Source: Cucumis sativus (taxonomy: Eukaryota; Streptophyta; Magnoliopsida; Cucurbitales; Cucurbitaceae). From it: a stretch of 64,000 nt of DNA. Below, piece by piece: positions 60,280 to 64,000 of this stretch (its first letter is position 1; every line of letters starts with the position of its first letter). The stretch lies in contig NC_026655.2 of NCBI RefSeq assembly GCF_000004075.3, forward strand, positions 18,523,489 through 18,587,488, in the 5' to 3' direction. A program made the position numbers and the translations under genes. The notes below the pieces were generated by a model. It had not been told where the DNA came from and searched no databases. It saw only the letters and a program-made list of their open reading frames with translations.

Positions 60280-61245
60280 AATCTTTCTTAAATTTATATA
60301 CTTTAGTTAATAATAATTATCTCGTCTCTCCACTTTTAAATTTATAATAATTTAACTCTTCATAAGAGACAATATTTAAATTACGTACTTTGGTTCAATA
60401 AAAAAATAGTTTATAGCTGTAAATTATATTAATAAACTAATCCAAGATCACGCATAAAAACGGACTTGTTACATTAAAATTTATAGAATATAAATTATGG
60501 TCATAATAAAAGATTAAAAAAAATTATTTTTTGATCAAAGCATGACAAAGTGTAAAAGTGTGCAAAATGATTCTTCACACAATCAACCTTTCTTTAAAAA
60601 AATCAATTTATGTTTTCTTATTGTATGATTATATTGAAGTAGAGTTGCACAAATTAATGCCCCAGGTATTAGTTTAAGAGATCAGCCAGTCAGATAATCC
60701 ACTAGAAGGTACTAGACACAACCCCCCCATTTCCCCCCTCTATCATCCTTTTAAAATCTTAATATATTTATTCTTGTAATATTAAAATGTTATTATTTTA
60801 AAAAGAAAAGAGAATGGCATTCTTAATTTGCCTGAAGGAAAAAAATAAAAAAAATGATAAAAATTAACTCTTAACTAATCTATTTATTGTGGTATTTAAG
60901 AACTCAATATTGAATGCTGGAAAGTAATAGGAAGCATCATATCATATTTTAGAGGTATTATTTTTACCATTTGAGGTGGAGGAATGGAAGGTCAAAATCC
61001 GGACGTGGGACGGAAAGGCAAAACCTAGGAGTTTCCCAAAATGATCTAATGCTACATTTCCATCTCCCACCATTTCTTGTCTCCTTAAATCAAAACCATT
61101 AATTCCAAATGCTTTTGACCTTCCACTTAGCCTATTCTTTTTCTTTCCACGTCCAGCTGTTTTTCCCCACTTTACCCTCAACAACCCAAAAATTTTCAAT
61201 TTCTTACAACTTTCTAACATTCTCTCCACCATCCATACGACCCCT

Positions 61246-61253
61246 CTATAAAA
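61246..61253 (+). promoter_or_regulatory. Probable TATA box of the divergent XTH
   Basis: CTATAAAA on the + strand, about 80 bases upstream of the ATG at 61331. Confidence 0.55.
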
Positions 61254-61330
61254 ATGGCAATTCCTAAACCCTAAAATCCATTCATTCCTTACATCTCTAC
61301 ATTAATATATATTCCTTTATAATTAATAAA

Positions 61331-62403
61331 ATGGCTTTATTATTCTCTTATTCAAAAAACCTAACCAATTATTACTCCATTATTCTACTTTTGATTTTTA
61401 CTGTTGGAGTTTGGGCGGGAGAAGCTCCAGCTGGGAATTTCTACAAAGAAGTGGATGTCACTTGGGGTGATGGGCGAGGAAAAATCATTGAGAATGGCAA
61501 TCTCATTACATTGTCACTTGATAAAGCTTCTGGATCAGGGTTTCAATCAAAGAAACAATATTTACATGGTAGATTTGATATGAAAATTAAACTCGTTCCT
61601 GGTAACTCAGCTGGCACTGTCACAGCCTATTATGTAAGAGTTAATTATTTTTCTCTTTATTTGTTCATTGTTCTCTACGTATGTTTTATATTACTTAATT
61701 AATTTTGTGTTATATTGTATATAGTTGCGTTCTGAAGGGAGTTCATGGGATGAGATAGACTTTGAGTTCCTTGGGAATGTGAGTGGGCAACCATATGTTG
61801 TACATACAAATATTTATGTAGGAGGACAAGGGAATAGAGAGCAACAATTCTACCTTTGGTTTGATCCAACTGCTGATTTTCACACTTACTCCTTCCTTTG
61901 GAATCCTGCTCGCATTGTGTAAGTATACAAAACTCCTACACACACATATATATATTCATATTTGAAACAACTTTGTGTTTTTAATGTGTGTAATATGGGG
62001 GGATAGGTTTTACGTGGATGGGAGGCCAATAAGGGAGTTCAAGAACATGGAAGCCAATGGCGCACCATATCCAAAGAAGCAACCAATGAGGCTATACGCC
62101 AGTTTATGGAATGGTGAGGATTGGGCCACAAGAGGAGGCCTTATTAAAACCGACTGGACCAAAGCCCCGTTCACAGCATCCTTCAGGGCCTACAAACCCA
62201 ATGGCTGCGTCTGGACCAACGCTGCGTCGTGGTGCTGTCAAAACTCAGCGCCATGGCTGTCGGAGGCGCTTGATTCCGGCAACCAGAAAATGCTACGATG
62301 GGTTCAAAAGAATTATATGATTTATAATTACTGCACCGATAAAAAGAGATTTCCTCAAGGCCTTCCTAAGGAGTGCATTGTTCCCACCACCAAGCCTAAT
62401 TAA
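61331..62403 (+). CDS. Xyloglucan endotransglucosylase/hydrolase (XTH24/25-like), divergent copy
   Basis: Exons 61331-61633, 61725-61918 and 62007-62403 (TAA), in phase, 297 aa. Signal peptide at about residues 14-29 ([16 protein letters not shown]), [36 protein letters not shown] with N-V-S glycosylation site, [19 protein letters not shown] and the C-terminal [18 protein letters not shown]. Exon 2 has the same 194-base length and phases as in the three - strand XTHs, so they share ancestry. Sequence details (G-E-D-W, H-G-R-F-D-M, the W-C-C pair in the C-terminal domain) set it apart from the XTH22/23-type trio and suggest the XTH24/25 branch; subgroup not certain. Secreted wall-remodelling enzyme. 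Confidence 0.93.
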
Positions 62404-64000
62404 ATTAGATTATGAATTATCCTACACACCTTCATTCTTTTCTTTTTCTTTTCTTCTTCTTAATTTAATGTTTATGTTATTAAATAAATAAATTAAATAA
62501 AAGATTTGGATTTTCACTATTGGTGTTTTATGTTCTGATGGATATGATAATTCCACGTGGCTGGTTAATTGTGAGTGGAAATGTTTTATGTCGTAGTTCT
62601 TCTTAGTTTTGTCCACTTTCGACATTTGGTGTCCAAAGAAATAGTCACTGCTCATCTTTTAATGATTGTTAAAGAAAAAAAAATTGAAGGCTTATCTTAT
62701 AGTTTTATCCTTTAATTTCAATTATATTCATCACAACTTTAGTAAACAACTTATAAAATTCTCGTAAGTAAAATCTTAAATTATCTTGTAGTTGTATACT
62801 CAATATATATATATATGATTGACACCACAACAACAACAAATGGTGGACATTGGATTGCACCAATATTTTACAACTTATTAATGTCTATCTAGTGAATTTT
62901 AAGATTAAAATATGTAAAATTAAATTTTTTTTAAAAAAAAATCATGGAATCTAACATTTTTCAATATTTTTGTTAATATTAAAATTTTAAATTTTAATTT
63001 GTACCCTTCATTGTTTTCTTTAATTAAATATATACTGTTAGTATATATGTGAAATTAATATATAGACACATAGTTAGAAAATATGGTATCATGAGGGTGT
63101 TGCAAGTATTTTTAACCCCTTCAATTGCACACGTATAATTTTCTTATAACATTGAGTTAATTAATTGTACAAAAATGTATGGTATCATGTTAATTATTGA
63201 GGGTCATGTTTAATTTACACATAATAATAGCATGGTAATAGTAAATAGTGATAAAGTATTGTAATGACGTGGTTTGAGAGTTTCAACTTTGAAAGCTATG
63301 TTGTATTTGATAAAATTTTCAAAGCACTTTGATTGGGAAATAGAACAAAAGGAAAAAAGCAAAGTCGGTGAAGTGAAGTGAAGTGGTTGAATAATGGAAC
63401 TTGGAAGACGCGGCGAAAAATGGAGCCAAATCAACAGCTGTCCTCCTATGGATCCCCGGTTCTAACCTTTTTTTATTTACTACCAATTCTTTACTATTTA
63501 CTGTTTACTATTTACTATTTACTATTTACTATTTACTGCTTACTATTTACGCCACTCCTCTTCTCTATTCTCAAAATTCCCTATCCTGTGTTTACGTTTA
63601 ATTTAGGATTCTATATATGTTTTTATTTTAGTCCTCCTATTTTTTAAATTTTAGAATTTTGGTTACATTGTGTTGCATTAACCAAAGTTTAAAAAAGGAA
63701 AATTCTTTTGTTCTTTCTCTATTTTCCTTTTTTGATTTGTCATTGACCATTTGAATGCTGTATTGGTGTTGCATGTGGCCATTCAAATGTTGCTTGGAGA
63801 GTTAGAAGTATTGGAGAAGAGGAGATACAGCTTGTTAAGGAAATAAATGGCCATGATGAGAGTTGGAGCATTCAAAGTTTACTTACAAGTTAAGGTTCTT
63901 ACAACAAGAATCTTACCCATGGGTGAAGAATCTTAACTTTTAATGTATCAAAAGACACATTTTCGTTCTCATTCCAAGAGTTATTATGAATAGGAAAATT
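62404..64000. other. 3' flank of the divergent XTH and window end
   Basis: 3' UTR of the XTH, then AT-rich spacer with the 7-base repeat at 63490-63550. No gene could be supported up to the right edge. Confidence 0.55.
63490..63550. repeat. Minisatellite (TTTACTA)n, about 8 copies
   Basis: Nearly perfect 7-base units, with two variants (ctgtttac, ctgcttac). Confidence 0.95.

Larger units (their letters stand above)
52030..61240. other. Large gene-free spacer
   Basis: About 9 kb of AT-rich sequence between divergently arranged XTH genes. Contains simple repeats (54932-54953, 59500-59542), a partial MITE-like stretch near 55985-56100 and a fuller copy at 60074-60279. No coding region or RNA gene could be supported. 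Confidence 0.6.

Noticed and set aside
61743-61943. - strand open frame over XTH exon 2
   Set aside because: Antisense shadow of the DEIDFEFLG exon on the + strand.
63378-63647. 89-codon + strand frame at the right edge
   Set aside because: Its length comes from the TTTACTA repeat (YLLFTIYYLL pattern); no gene evidence.
1-64000. tRNA, rRNA or other structured RNA genes
   Set aside because: No cloverleaf, box A/B or rRNA-like segment was recognised by eye; a tRNAscan or Infernal run would be decisive.

Overview
The window is plant nuclear DNA: intron-rich genes with GT..AG splice sites, AT-rich spacers, and decayed LTR-retrotransposon and MITE-like debris. The gene families and the character of the repeats suggest a cucurbit, perhaps Cucumis or a relative; that is an inference that no single marker proves. 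Eleven protein-coding genes can be modelled exon by exon, and all but the left-edge gene appear complete.

Layout. (1) 1-8656, + strand: the 3' part of a bifunctional biotin-synthesis gene (dethiobiotin synthetase fused to 7,8-diaminopelargonate aminotransferase, BIO3-BIO1 type), cut by the left edge. (2) 9.7-25.5 kb, - strand: a head-to-tail array of F-box/PHLOEM PROTEIN 2-B (PP2-B) genes. Five are intact (9726-11989, 15348-17066, 18024-19267, 20260-22064, 23776-24899), all with three exons. Between and beside them are a two-exon pseudogene (about 12945-13467) whose first exon is replaced by a Ty1/copia gag relic, a possible exon-2 relic near 23 kb next to a Ty3/gypsy reverse-transcriptase relic, and a C-terminal fragment at 25.3 kb. 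(3) 25.5-31.2 kb: gene-free and repeat-bearing. (4) 31690-37100, + strand: a CBP60B-like calmodulin-binding transcription factor, 8 coding exons, 636 aa. (5) 38.5-51.9 kb, - strand: three tandem xyloglucan endotransglucosylase/hydrolase (XTH) genes of the XTH22/23 (TCH4) type. A fourth, more divergent XTH lies at 61.3-62.4 kb on the + strand. (6) Large spacers at 43.5-50.5 kb and 51.9-61.3 kb hold three MITE-like elements of one family and simple repeats.

How the genes work. The first gene makes the biotin precursor dethiobiotin in mitochondria. The PP2-B proteins are expected SCF E3-ligase adaptors with a lectin-like PP2 domain. CBP60B links Ca2+/calmodulin signals to transcription of defence and development genes. 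XTHs remodel cell-wall xyloglucan. The clusters arose by local duplication. I see no evidence that the four groups form one pathway, and no clearly novel system. The most informative material is the birth-and-decay record of the PP2-B array and unusual substitutions in two XTH paralogs.
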